This document shows, piece by piece, positions 12,292-23,700 of a stretch of DNA of 64,000 bases. The notes below the pieces were generated by a model, which did no database searches, was not told the DNA's origin, and was given only the letters and a program-made list of their open reading frames with translations. Position 1 is the first letter of the stretch; each line of letters begins with the position of its first letter. Both the position numbers and the translations under genes were made by a program. The stretch comes from Biscogniauxia marginata. Its lineage: Eukaryota; Ascomycota; Sordariomycetes; Xylariales; Xylariaceae. Location of the stretch: assembly GCA_022695795.1 (NCBI GenBank), contig MU404140.1, positions 7,857-71,856 on the forward strand, given 5' to 3'.

Positions 12292-13635
12292 ATGGCGACG
12301 TCAAACCCCCTCGGCATGTGGATACCAATGCGGGAGGACGGCGATGAAGGTGCCTTGCACGAGAGTCACCAAAGACATCGGGACTCGAGTCACGATCCTT
12401 CCAGGCCCATGACGACTGACTACACCCACCGCAAGCTTGACATGACTACCAGGAGCACTGCTGCCATTTCCATATATGCACCCAGCGGCACACTCTCCTT
12501 CGTTGAGAGGCTTTTGGCGTACAATGCGAACAAGGCAGCGCTGTCTGACTATGGTGCTACAGCAAACCACCCAAGCGCCTTGGCCAGCGCCGAGAGACAA
12601 CCGCCGTTGAATCGCTTCTCGTTTTTTAGCTGTCTCCCTCCAGAGCTGCGCCGGCGTATCTGGGAAATGACCCTCGACCGTAAAGTTGTTTGCATCAGAA
12701 CACAGACAGCCTACACGCGCTACGCCAAATCCTTCCCTTCAACTGAACTGCCCGTCATCTATGGTGTCACCAGTGAATGTCAGACGCTCCTACATAACCG
12801 CGGAACCATGTTCCGCTTTTTCGACAGCAATCACAACCACCTCCACCAAGAATGGTTTGATCGTCGCAGTGACATATTCTTCGTCCCGAGCATCCGCGTT
12901 CTCTATTCGTGGACGGGTTGGGAGAGGGCGCTTACTGGTGCCACCGTGCTGGCGAACGTTCTGGAGTTGGTTGAAGATCCGTACAGAGGTTCGGAGGCAA
13001 GTGAGATATTCGAGCGCCTAGCTAGACAGGGGAGTTTCAATGGCGTCAAGACCTTCCTCCTTTCCCTGATAACGATCGAGTGTGGCGAGGACCTCGACAT
13101 ATATGGTGACAACTCGATGGCGGTGGTCGACCTAGACGACAAGAGGCTGCCTGACTTGCTCGAGCCGGTATTTAACAACATTCGCGACAGAAGCTGTTTC
13201 GATCAGCGCCGAGTGGTGCACAAGACACCGGCGAGGTTGTTGAAGCACCTCCACGCCGAATGGGAGGGGGACCTGAAAATGGCATTCGAGGAACACTGGC
13301 TGCAGAGTTCGCTGGCGATGACCAAGGGCGCCAGCCAGTCACAGGTGTTCACGAACAAGCGCTTTGGATACGAGAACGGGCGGCAATATTTGAATCGAAA
13401 TCACCGGCTCGTGGTCGACCTGATACGAAAAATGCCCAACATCCGACCAGTCATTATCCTTGAGAAGAGATGGCCAGCTTCCGATATATTCCTGTTCCCT
13501 CGTTGGCGAGAATTTGCACCGACGGTCTGGAATCATGGGAGACGATTCGACGGGTTGGAGGCCATCTCTAATAGAAGGCGCATGGTCTTGAGCACTGAGC
13601 TCAAGGTTGGGCGAAGGACGCAGTACGCCTGTTGA
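12292..13635 (+). CDS. 2EXR-domain protein, intronless, 447 aa
   Basis: A single uninterrupted frame from ATG 12292 to the stop at 13633-13635. Residues from about 104 carry the fungal 2EXR pattern F-x-x-LPPELRRRIWEM (an F-x-x-LP-x-ELR-x-x-IW block), followed by the conserved region about ancient names for returned residues such as IYGVTSECQ and FFVPSIRVLY. The first 100 residues are low-complexity and probably disordered. The molecular role of 2EXR proteins is unknown, although they are often expanded in filamentous ascomycetes. The gene stands alone between a divergent promoter and CCT6. The domain call rests on the motif; no function is proposed. Confidence 0.75.
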   Translation: MATSNPLGMWIPMREDGDEGALHESHQRHRDSSHDPSRPMTTDYTHRKLDMTTRSTAAISIYAPSGTLSFVERLLAYNANKAALSDYGATANHPSALASAERQPPLNRFSFFSCLPPELRRRIWEMTLDRKVVCIRTQTAYTRYAKSFPSTELPVIYGVTSECQTLLHNRGTMFRFFDSNHNHLHQEWFDRRSDIFFVPSIRVLYSWTGWERALTGATVLANVLELVEDPYRGSEASEIFERLARQGSFNGVKTFLLSLITIECGEDLDIYGDNSMAVVDLDDKRLPDLLEPVFNNIRDRSCFDQRRVVHKTPARLLKHLHAEWEGDLKMAFEEHWLQSSLAMTKGASQSQVFTNKRFGYENGRQYLNRNHRLVVDLIRKMPNIRPVIILEKRWPASDIFLFPRWREFAPTVWNHGRRFDGLEAISNRRRMVLSTELKVGRRTQYAC

Positions 13636-14213
13636 TACCTGGTGATGATTAGAGGGGGACTGCAGCTAACATGATGACCGTGATGAATTTGGCTAGGTTG
13701 GGTTAGGGGTTAAGGGGGGACGGACGGAAATCTGGCACGGTTACTTTACTCGCGGAAATTGTATCTGGCTCGGGAATGATTCAGCATTAATACAGAAACC
13801 AGCGTGCTACAGAGGAAATAGGAATCAGACAGCCCATATTAGATCCTACCTACCCATCCAATTGTAGGCCTTGCATTGAGAAAAGGGGGAGGTCTCTCTC
13901 GAGATGATTAAAATCTTATATCCGAACACCGTTGAATATACGAAAGTGAGTAAAGCCACAATTGGTCTGTGCACCGGGCACCTGCATGCTTAGCTGCCAA
14001 GTGGCGAGTCTGTCTACCGGCTGGACTCGGCCCGACGCACTTCTGCAAGGCTAGTACCTACAGTAGGTACCTCCTACAGCAGAAAAAAAGTTCAAGATAC
14101 CGACCCGCCTTAAAGCTCCAGGCCCAACTTCAAAAGCTGTGTTGAGCTGCTGTGATCACCACCACAGCTTCATAAAATTTCAACCAACATCTTGCCACCG
14201 CTCACAGCCCAGA
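13636..14213. promoter_or_regulatory. CCT6 upstream region
   Basis: About 580 bp between the 2EXR stop codon and the CCT6 start codon. It begins with a short G-rich, telomere-like stretch near 13694-13718 that is too degenerate to be a telomere remnant. The rest is the presumed CCT6 promoter and 5' leader. No specific site can be assigned. Confidence 0.45.
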
Positions 14214-16154
14214 ATGTCTGCCGCACAGCTCCTCAACCCCAAGGCCGAGTCCCGGGTACGTCTATTCCAACGTTCTAGCCAAAGGCCCGACAACTGACAT
14301 CCGTATCCTTGCAGCGGCGGGGTGAAGCTATCCGAGTGAACGTCAGTGCCGGTGAAGGTCTGCAAGAAGTGCTCAAGTCCAACCTGGGGCCCCTGGGCAC
14401 GATAAAAATGTACGTGTAGTCAACTCGCACGTACAAGCTGTAATATGCAAATGCTAATACTGTTTCACCTTCAGGCTCGTCGACGGTGCTGGCCAGGTAC
14501 AACCCCATCCTCCCGCCTTAACGGACGACTCGAACTGACCCGTTCCTTCAGATCAAACTTACGAAGGATGGAAACGTCCTATTGAGGGAAATGCAAATAC
14601 AAAACCCGACCGCCGTCATGATTGCGCGAGCAGCGACCGCACAGGATGATATCTGTGGAGATGGCACAACATCCGTGGTGCTGCTGGTGGGAGAACTCTT
14701 GAAGCAGGCAGACAGATACATTTCAGAAGGACTTCACCCCCGCATCATAACCGAAGGCTTCGAGATTGCGAAGAACGAGTCCTTAAAGGTGCGCATTTGC
14801 CGCATTAACTTCGAGTCGTCCTCCACTGCTAACCAACCCCTGAGCATAGTTCCTCGACTCATTCAAGCTACCGAAGGAAGTCGACCGAGAGCTGCTCCTG
14901 TCTGTCGCCCGGACTTCTTTATCTACGAAGCTCAACGCGAGCCTAGCTCAGAAGCTAACCCCCGCCATCGTCGATGCCGTCCTCGCTATCTACCAACCCC
15001 CCGCTAAGCCCGACCTACACATGGTGGAAATCATGAAGATGCAGCACCGAACTGCCTCGGATACTCAGCTCATCCGCGGTCTAGCACTTGACCACGGCGC
15101 CAGACATCCCGACATGCCTAAGAGACTAGAGAATGCTTATATCCTGACCATGAATGTCAGTTTAGAATACGAGAAGTCGGAGATCAACTCGAGCTTCTTC
15201 TACTCCAGTGCCGAGCAGCGGGATAAGTTGGTAGAGAGCGAGCGTAGATTTGTCGATGCCAAACTGAAGAAGATTGTGGATCTAAAGAAGGAAGTCTGCG
15301 GGAACGACCCCAAGAAGAGTTTCGTTATCGTGAACCAGAAGGGCATCGACCCGCTCTCTTTGGACGTGCTAGCGAAGAATGGCATTTTCGCCCTACGAAG
15401 AGCGAAGAGAAGAAACATGGAGAGGCTACAGTTAATTTGTGGCGGTACTGCACAGAACAGTGTAGATGACCTCTCCGCGGACATCCTGGGCTGGGCCGGT
15501 TTGGTATATGAGCAGCAGCTTGGCGAGGAGAAGTACACCTTCATCGAGGAGGTGAAGGATCCAAAGTCTGTCACGCTCATGATCAAGGGCCCAAATGCTC
15601 ACACAATCACGCAAATCACCGATGCCGTGCGAGACGGCCTGCGGAGCGTCTACAATATGATAGTAGATAAGAGCGTGGTTCCTGGCGGTGGTGCCTTCCA
15701 GGTTGCTTGTGCGGCTCACCTGAAGAGCGACGCCTTCAAGAAGACGGTCAAGGGCAAGGCAAAGTGGGGCGTTGATGCGTTTGCTGACGCGCTGTTGATC
15801 ATCCCTAAGACGCTAGCAGCGAATGCCGGCCATGACATCCAAGACGCACGTAGGTGTTTCCCAGATCTCCCTCTCCTGCACTCTCTACGCTCGATTCGTA
15901 TTAACATCTGTCTAGTTGCCCTTCTTCAGGATGAGCATATGGAAGGCAATGTTGTCGGCCTAGACTTGATTCTCGGCCAGCCCATGGACCCCACGCTAGA
16001 GGGTGTCTACGACTCGTTCAGGGTATTAAGAAACTGCGTTGCCTCCTCGTCGAGTATCGCGTCTAATCTCCTACTCTGCGACGAGATGCTCAAGGCGCGC
16101 CAGATGGGACGGCAGGGCGGCCCCGGTCCCGGCATGGACGGACCGGAGGAGTAG
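14214..16154 (+). CDS. CCT6: T-complex protein 1 subunit zeta, 6 exons, 544 aa
   Basis: Zeta subunit of the hetero-oligomeric cytosolic chaperonin TRiC/CCT, which folds actin, tubulin and other proteins in an ATP-driven cycle. Exons are 14214-14255, 14315-14409, 14475-14496, 14552-14788, 14850-15849 and 15916-16154, all GT-AG and in phase. The start [12 protein letters not shown] and the block [15 protein letters not shown] are diagnostic of the zeta subunit. The ATP-site motifs TKDG (57-60) and GDGTTS (89-94) are intact, and VPGGGAF is present in the C-terminal part. Length matches the family. Five small introns crowd the 5' two thirds of the gene. It is an essential single-copy gene and a good phylogenetic marker for placing the organism. 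Confidence 0.96.
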
Positions 16155-18240
16155 AGTAGGCATGGCAGATGGATACTATTGTAAAAGTTCTAGACGCAGA
16201 AAAGGAGGGAAATGGCACTCGTGATATAGACTTGAATGAATGAAACTGCCCTGTGTCGGTAATGCCTGGTTTGCTACCACCATAAAGGGATACGATATTT
16301 CTTTATCCGGTGTCATAGCGAAAGAATTTGATGGCGGGGCGGGGATCCATCCATAGCTCTAGGAAATATTAACATCGGGTGCTCTCAACCTACAATACCT
16401 AACTGACTATGTAACTTGCGGATACTCTCAGGTATAACCTAACTAAAACCTTCATAAGGTAAGGCCCCTCGCTGACTAGAGCTTTCCATTTCCATGATTG
16501 CTCTCCATGGGCTCCTTCCCCGGCGATGTAGAATAGAGTGAATGTAGACGAAGAATATCCATGTGGCTAATTGGTTTGGGCTAGAATGATTCATAATTAC
16601 AATAAAGTTGGCATGTTCAACGTATCTCGTTCTATACCGAAGTCTTTCTAAACTATGGGGTAGTCGCGAGGACATGGTAAATTTTACTTTATCTTAGATT
16701 TTTGTGGTGCAGTCTACACCAAACCAACCAACTCACTTACAACCTCTTTTGTTCCTGGCTGAGATTCTGCTCCTGCGAGGCTTCAATCCCATTTATTCAG
16801 GGGGAAATACGGTATTCAACAAATCCATTCCCACCAGCCTGCCTTTCTCTCCCTTTCTCTCCCTCCCTGTTTGAAACGCTCTTCTCTCTTTCAAGTTTTA
16901 GGTGTGTATGCACTGCTTTGGCGAGGTATCACATTCAGGGCATTGGGAAGATACTAATTTTTCATATAGGTACCTACTTTACATGTTCATCTCCTTTCAC
17001 GGTGGCATGTCTTTCTCCTCTTCGAAATGACGGTAGCATGCCGATGTCGTCGGCGGCGTTGCCACTTACCTTTATAAAATTATTGTCGTCGTTGCTAACG
17101 TTGTTGCTGTTAATTAACAACTTCGTCGCTGCCCCTTCCCCCCTTTTAAATTGTCAGCGTCGACGCCTCCTTTAGTATATTTCTTACTACAATGTTTCTT
17201 TTGAACTATATTTATTTCTCCTCTCCCTCTCTTTGATACACACTTATACACATATATATGCCTATTATAGCGGAACGGGTGCTATTCGCTTCATATCTTT
17301 ATTTACTGACTCGTCAGGTAAGTTAGGTATCTTGTACGAAGGTTTATAGTTGAAACTACTCAGATTTACCTATTTACCTTTCACTTTGATCAATCTACTC
17401 CTTTATGATACAGCTTCCTTTCGTCGCCACCATATCACCTCCTTATTTTCCTCTATCATCGCCACGGTCTCTGTTGTCATTGATAGCTTATACCTATAGA
17501 CCTTTCTCGCTTCCATCATTACCCCTTCTCATCGCCTTCTCCTACTGCAGCTCTAGCACAGTGGCTTCATCTCGACCTCTGGTAGTGAGTTATACTGCAG
17601 TTGGCCTAGGCCGTCTCGGTGTCCATGGATCGGATCCTGGCAGCTAGCAACTATTAAAACCCCTGCAACTTGTATCTGAAAGCCTATATGAAAAGCGCTA
17701 TTTTGTTACTAACTTCAAACACACAACAGTACAACTGGCTGTGTCTATCTCATCGCTAGCCCCCGCGTCTGTATCAACACTATCTTCCTCGTCCCTGATT
17801 ATGATCATGCCCATTACCAGCACAGGTATTACTATGGATAGCAAGGGCCACATAGCATATAAATCGACCGTCAATTATCAAGCGGTCGGACTTCATATAT
17901 TCTGATATCAGATAAGAAGGTAGGTATTCACGGTTCAGCACATTCCTAGTATCACATATGTTGATTCCTTTATTCGTTTAACTATCTAGTTCTGTCCGTG
18001 CCAGCAGGCGCTATGCCAGAAAGATCTGCTAATTACTCGTTTCCCATTTGTCCAGCATATCGGGATTTGTTGGGCTTCCGGTATTAGTGCCGTGATCATC
18101 CGCGTATTATATTGACGGTGATGGCCCCGTCCTTTTTTGCCGGTAGAAGTTTTACTATTGCTGTTTTAGGGACTATGATGGACCTGCGAAGGTAGTGTTG
18201 GCGAGGTTTGGTATGAAGAAGAACTGGTATAGTGAAGGGA
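16155..18240. other. Intergenic, pyrimidine-rich, no supported gene
   Basis: About 2 kb downstream of CCT6. Between about 16700 and 17600 the plus strand is strongly C/T-rich with many TCTCTC and CCTT runs. This opens some accidental frames with low-complexity, Ser/Leu-rich translations. No family motif, convincing intron pattern or RNA gene was found. Confidence 0.5.
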
Positions 18241-18249
18241 TGAAGCTTG

Positions 18250-18753
18250 CTCCCTCAGTCAGTGACATTAATATCGATGAAGTCAACACCAGTTATGAGT
18301 TTTCATCGAGGATCTTATGGCCCGTTCTCTATAATCCTTGAGAGTGTGTCTCGAAAGACCAAGTCGAAGTTAGGCTTTATGCGACGCTGCTCTTCGATCG
18401 CATCCCCGGCCAGGCTGAACAAATGGCCGTCCATTCCTGGGGCGTAGACCTTGTCCACCGCGCGCAGCCAATTTTTACAGCTCCGATCGGAATCTCTCTC
18501 CCGCATTGTCGTGGTAGTTACCCGAGAAGCTGAGGGCCAGGATGACTACTTTATAGCTCTCCATGAAGGGATCGTTATACATCATGAGGATACGCCTGAT
18601 TTTGGGTGTGGCAGCGAATCGATCCACATCTATCTCAGCCTGACTAGGCGGAGTAGTTATAACCACAGCATCAGGGTCCCGAATAACCACTCTTTTGACA
18701 TACCGTTGCGAATAAGACAACGGATGGGAGATGGGTGAAGGAAATAATGACAA
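18250..18753 (-). pseudogene. Decayed protein-coding fragment of unknown family
   Basis: On the minus strand two adjacent frames read as plausible protein and appear to be the same gene split by a frame change near 18490-18500. The upstream part contains AEIDVDRFAATPKIRR and DPFMESYKVVILALSF; the downstream part contains WLRAVDKVYAPGMDG and PNFDLVFRDTLSRI. An in-frame stop follows at about 18315. I do not recognise the family. The composition looks coding rather than random, so a frameshifted pseudogene is more likely than chance. A multi-exon live gene cannot be excluded. Confidence 0.35.
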
Positions 18754-19858
18754 TAAGAGAAGTAAAGGCTAGAGTCCTGGAATAGCCCAGACATTCCGGC
18801 TCCAGCTCAATACTTCCTGCTACACAGCCCTGCTGCATGCCCTACAGCAAATCCTGGATAGTAGATGAATTATTATCTACCTGGCTTTGCCTCTTCTAGG
18901 ATTGGGCCAGATGGAAATATGCTTATGATAACACCTTCGCAGAGGTATAGGTACATTTTATAGGCTACATTCGATATGTTGACGCGATGAGATTCCGCCG
19001 CAATCATGCATTCGAGGCGAATGCAGCCAGCACGCTGGCCGGAACAGAAAACCCGTTGTCGATTAGCTGCATCCCTTGCTAAGTAGGCAACCTGGTTAAT
19101 CATGTTCTGGTAGTGTCTGACCTTGACATATCCCATGGCTTATGACCTATGGCTGTTGCTCTATCTTAACGGCCAGGGCGAGGCTAAGAAAACCATACTT
19201 TGTTGATAGCGCATGGCTTTATATATGCACGAGTGTGCTTTTGGAGGCTATCTTGCCATTATCATTTTCTTTAAGGCTTGGCCTGTGTAGGGCAAACCCG
19301 ACACCTTAAGAGTACTTCCGTACTGTTCGTCACCAGTATGGTTATTTGTGCAATGCATGCATTCCCAAAAATTCTCTGGGATCTTCGGTACGATAATAAT
19401 TTGTTACGTTGTCCAGGAGGTCGATATTCGAGAGCGTCTCGGATACTTTCGACTCAAGATTGTTAAATCTCGAATGCTGCCGTTGCTGGGTGGGACATGT
19501 CGTATAGTACCAATATCTGCAAGCGGGTGGCACCTTATGAGCTCCTTTCGAAGAGTAGATATACACTCTACGGGGTCTTCTACCCGAAGCATATGATTAT
19601 AATAGATGGTCGAATCCGTTTATTATGAAGTCATCTCGGGAATGACTGAGATTGGGTATATGTATTTGGTCATTGAGACCTTAAGATTAGGCGCCTTGGT
19701 CGATAAAAACTTTGAATCCGTGTCTGTACCGGCTTCCTAGTCCGTGGGGATGTTCTCGTCGCGGTTCAAAGTGATCTATTCGACAAGACGATCAACAAAC
19801 TGGATCTTTGTTGATATTATGAGTCTCGCTCATGATCCTACCACCCTCCGGTAGACCT

Positions 19859-20150
19859 CGCGCTTGCAACGCTTGTACGTCCAGTGTACGAGGAACTGGA
19901 CGCCTCGATGGTTGAGCATGGAAACAGCTTCTAGGTTTATCGCGTTTCTTTCTCGCCTCTTCTACCGAGGTGGATGATCGCGAGGCTAGGAAGGATTATG
20001 TGGCGTCAATGCTCTTGCTGTGCATTGACGGCCAGAATCGCGCGGAAGTACTCTGACACGAAAGCCAAGAGGTCGGCGTGGGGCTGGGGCTGCAGCCGCC
20101 AGGAGACTTCATCGATGTTATGAGTCTTTACAACTTACACCTCCGCGAAG
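19859..20150 (+). pseudogene. Decayed protein-coding fragment of unknown family
   Basis: Successive plus-strand frames read LVRPVYEELDASMVEHG, then EVDDREARKDYVASMLLLC, then PPGDFIDVMSLYNLHLRE, separated by a frame change and in-frame stop codons. The mix of charged and hydrophobic residues looks like genuine protein, and the interruptions suggest a dead gene. No catalytic motif is visible and I cannot name the family. Confidence 0.3.
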
Positions 20151-20744
20151 GACATGAAACATGTCGTGGGCGGCGGTGAATATTAGAAGATGTCGAATGG
20201 CATTATCGACACTTTTAATCGGCACAGCCGTAAGCCGTGCTATGAGACGGACCAACAAAGGGGCGTTGATTCGATCCAGCAACTCAATACCGAATCATTA
20301 CGCGCTCTGTTGGTCAGACAAGGATAAGATGCCCTTTGGAGTCCACGTGAGTTAACAAATGCGAATATCTGAAGGCAGTTCGCACTGAGGACAAGTCGCA
20401 GGAAGCCTCCTCAAGCCCGCGGGCAAAGCTGTCCTTAGGAGCTGACGTGGGTCAGCCGACTAGATATGTCCGAAATTGTAGAGTGCTTGACATATCGCAG
20501 CCGATGTATATATGGTCTTATGACTGGCCGTTTACCATATTGACGGCATGTATTGCGGCTGGTGGGATAGCTCTACACCAGATAGATGTCCTCGAGTAGA
20601 TAACTCGGGCATAGGCGTTTATGGAGCCGGAACTAAGCAGGCGGTCGCAGGCTCTATCTGAATAGGCCATTACTGTCAGTATATTCCACACTTGAAGCAC
20701 TCGTGATACTGAGTTGCTATCGTGGAAACCCCCCCCACTCTTTC

Positions 20745-20766
20745 TTGATTGATTGATTGATTGATA
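20745..20766. repeat. (TTGA)n microsatellite
   Basis: Five consecutive tetranucleotide units in the gene desert. It is a useful polymorphic marker at most. Confidence 0.85.
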
Positions 20767-23700
20767 CAGGAGGAAGTGAGAACAGATATTTATAGAGTGG
20801 ACAAGCGACTCCTCTCTACCGCATAGAGCAAGTAATTAGGATGTCTTCCAGACATAGATGTCCATTTATCTCTGGGATATACCTCATTCTATGAGGCGCT
20901 GCCAGAACCAACGGAATACTGCAGACACTGCTTGCCCCAATATTTTGTGCCATAGTTATTGGCCTCCAGTGTTCAAGACTACTTCAGGCGAGTTAACAGC
21001 CGCATCGGAGTTGCTCTTCGAGGCTGCCAACTTGATGTTTGCGTTCGGGAATATTGCCATCTGGTGGTCAACTAGGCTATTTAGCCGCCCTCCCGTTCCT
21101 ACCAGCTGTAGGCCAGGCCTTCATCCCGGAATCTGCTGGGCGAGTATAGGCGGGATAGGGATTATCGGACCGGCATGGCGAATTCCAATCTGGCTCCAAA
21201 GTACCGTTCTTGTCCGGCGACCAGCATCCATGACCCGACGCAGGGATTGGAGTATTCTGGTCGTCCGGCGTTGAGATAACTTTTCAAAGCGATACAGTCG
21301 GCTTTATCTGCCGGAGAAGCCATCGTGCATTATGGAACAGCTTCTTGGCAATTGTGGGTTATGAGCCCTTAAAGGGCAGTATTTTGGTGGTAGTATTTTG
21401 ATGGGGTCGCGAGTCTCACGTTGGCTAGCTACCCGCCACTCCTAGGGATCAAAGGAAAGTGACAACGCCGGCCGATATGAACCTCGCGATCATGCTGTTG
21501 TTTAATTCGCATCCCGGAAGACACGTTACCACAACCCGTTAGGGGAGGCCGCGTTTTTAGCGTTCCACCATTAGAAGAGAAAGTCACTCAGTGGTGTCTT
21601 CCTGTTAAGAGGATGATTCCAAGATTGCCGGTTGTCAAGAGAAAGTCTTCCCGGAAGATATCGATACCGAGAATACGAAGCGGATGTAATACCCCACGCA
21701 GGTGATAATTAGGAGTAGCGTAGTCGGGCCAGACTCTATTGAACACACTGTTGTGGTTTCCAACAGTCGCCATGTTGAGATTAACTCCATTGGCATTGGT
21801 TGGGGCCACGTCGTGCGCCCTGGATAGGCGAAGCCATGCAATACCCGATTGATACCGAGTCGAGTCTAGTAGGCTCCGAGTTGCGGGTCTTATGATGCCG
21901 GTATACAGAATTCGATGACTTAATTAGGAAATACTCTCGCTATAACTTCAAGTTGGCCCCAGAGTAGAGAGGAACAAACGCCGGCGCAGGTTAATCAGGC
22001 CTGCGATCTCGCACATAGCGGCCAAATTTCTCGTTGGGGTGGCGGAGATCACCCACATACACCTGCAAGAGAATATTAGTGGATTTATTCACATAGAAGC
22101 AAGAGTATGCGTTTTATCAACTTACGTTTCGACGGCTTCCTATACGAAAGGAGCAGGGCAAAAGCATTAGATACGATTCGTGGGGATATTTCCACAGCCG
22201 GACAGCCACTCTTCGTAGGTTTATCATCTGCAAGAGTAAGGTGGCAGTTGATCCGGCATTCCTTGGGGAGTTTGCCACTTTGTCGGCGGTGCTCTTCCAT
22301 AGGATCCGCTCCCAGCCGGAGTGGAGATTTCTTCCTTCCCAGGGCGGCTTCGGGTTATGATCTGGCAAGCCAGAAAGTATTCAGTGCTGAATGCGAATCC
22401 AAGCACGAAACAGGCAGTCCCAAGACAGGAGCCTGATATGAATTAGGAGCTTCGTCGTCGCTGGTTAGGCAATCTGGAAGCAAATACGTAAATGGGGTCG
22501 TCCTAGCTGCGCCGCTTTAGAACGTAAGGACTTAGGATATTGCAGGGTGGAGTTTGAAGGCCGCACAGCTTTTGACACCAGCATCTGCTGTAGACTGGCG
22601 GCGTATGAGCTAGACGCGACGCTCTGGTCAATAGCAATGAGGTCGTACCCCACCGATGGTCGGAGGAATAGCAAGCCAGGCCATTTCCCATCTTGGCCGC
22701 GAGAGCAATACCTATCTGGTCCTACTCCATATAGATATGGCCTAGCTTGTTATTCCATTTATGAGTGACATTGCCTTTATAAGCAAATACACGAGATGTT
22801 GTCTTATACAGGGATACGAGAAGAGGGAAATATTTTGCGAGTGTTCCGGTCCGCTGGCAAATCGATGTTTTCAAATCGAAACTTGGGATTCTCAATGCCA
22901 ACGGCACGAAACACCGGCTAGAGCTGGTATTTATAACCCTCTCAACCAGGATATTATGAGGATCTTGTTCCATGTTAGTTTGTTGATCCGTATGAACTAT
23001 CAGGCGACATATGAAGGGAATCCTTGGTTGACTTACTTATTGAAGGGATCTGGGAAGACATATCGTCACCAGTCCCTTTATATATTATTTTATACTCCTG
23101 CCGTCGAAGAAGTCGCTGCTTTCGTTGAACATTACGGCGTCTGGTAGGAGGTTATGGTTACGAGCATTGTGCATGCATGATAATTGGGAAATCCCGATAC
23201 GATACTGCGCCTAAGAGGGTTAATGTTAGCAAGTTGCTACATTTTTGTTGAAGGACACAGTACAATTACCTGTCACCTATGCTGCTCTATTAGGTGATGG
23301 TCGGTTAGAAGGGGGGAGCTTAACCATGATTGTAGCCTTCCCCGCAGCTCATGGGCGAGCTCCAGTCCCATTCCCTCCTCGACCCACGAGACAAGTCTTA
23401 TAGTTGTACCAATATATGTTGAACGCGGAGAATCAACCAAAATTCGTTTGTGCCAGCTATTTGTCGGGGAGGCGTGGGCCGAGGGTTCAGTTCGGGAACA
23501 AGATGCTACCGCTCGGGCCTGTAAAGGAAGATATCAGTATAGGAACAAGAAAAACGGAGGACCAGGATGGTATGTGTGTGGTCAAGCACATACCTATAAT
23601 TAAGAGGCACAGTATTGGCTGCCTTTATACCTTGCAGGAACGACATATATTCACTCCGGGATATGGAATCGCCCATACAGCTGGATGGTAAGGGCATGTC

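Noticed and set aside
13690..13720. Interstitial telomere-like G-rich stretch (GGTTGGGTTAGGGG)
   Set aside because: Only one or two degenerate TTAGGG-like units, surrounded by ordinary unique sequence.
16702..17175. 157-codon open frame on the plus strand
   Set aside because: It lies in a pyrimidine-rich stretch and is Ser/Leu/Phe-rich without motifs, best explained by composition.
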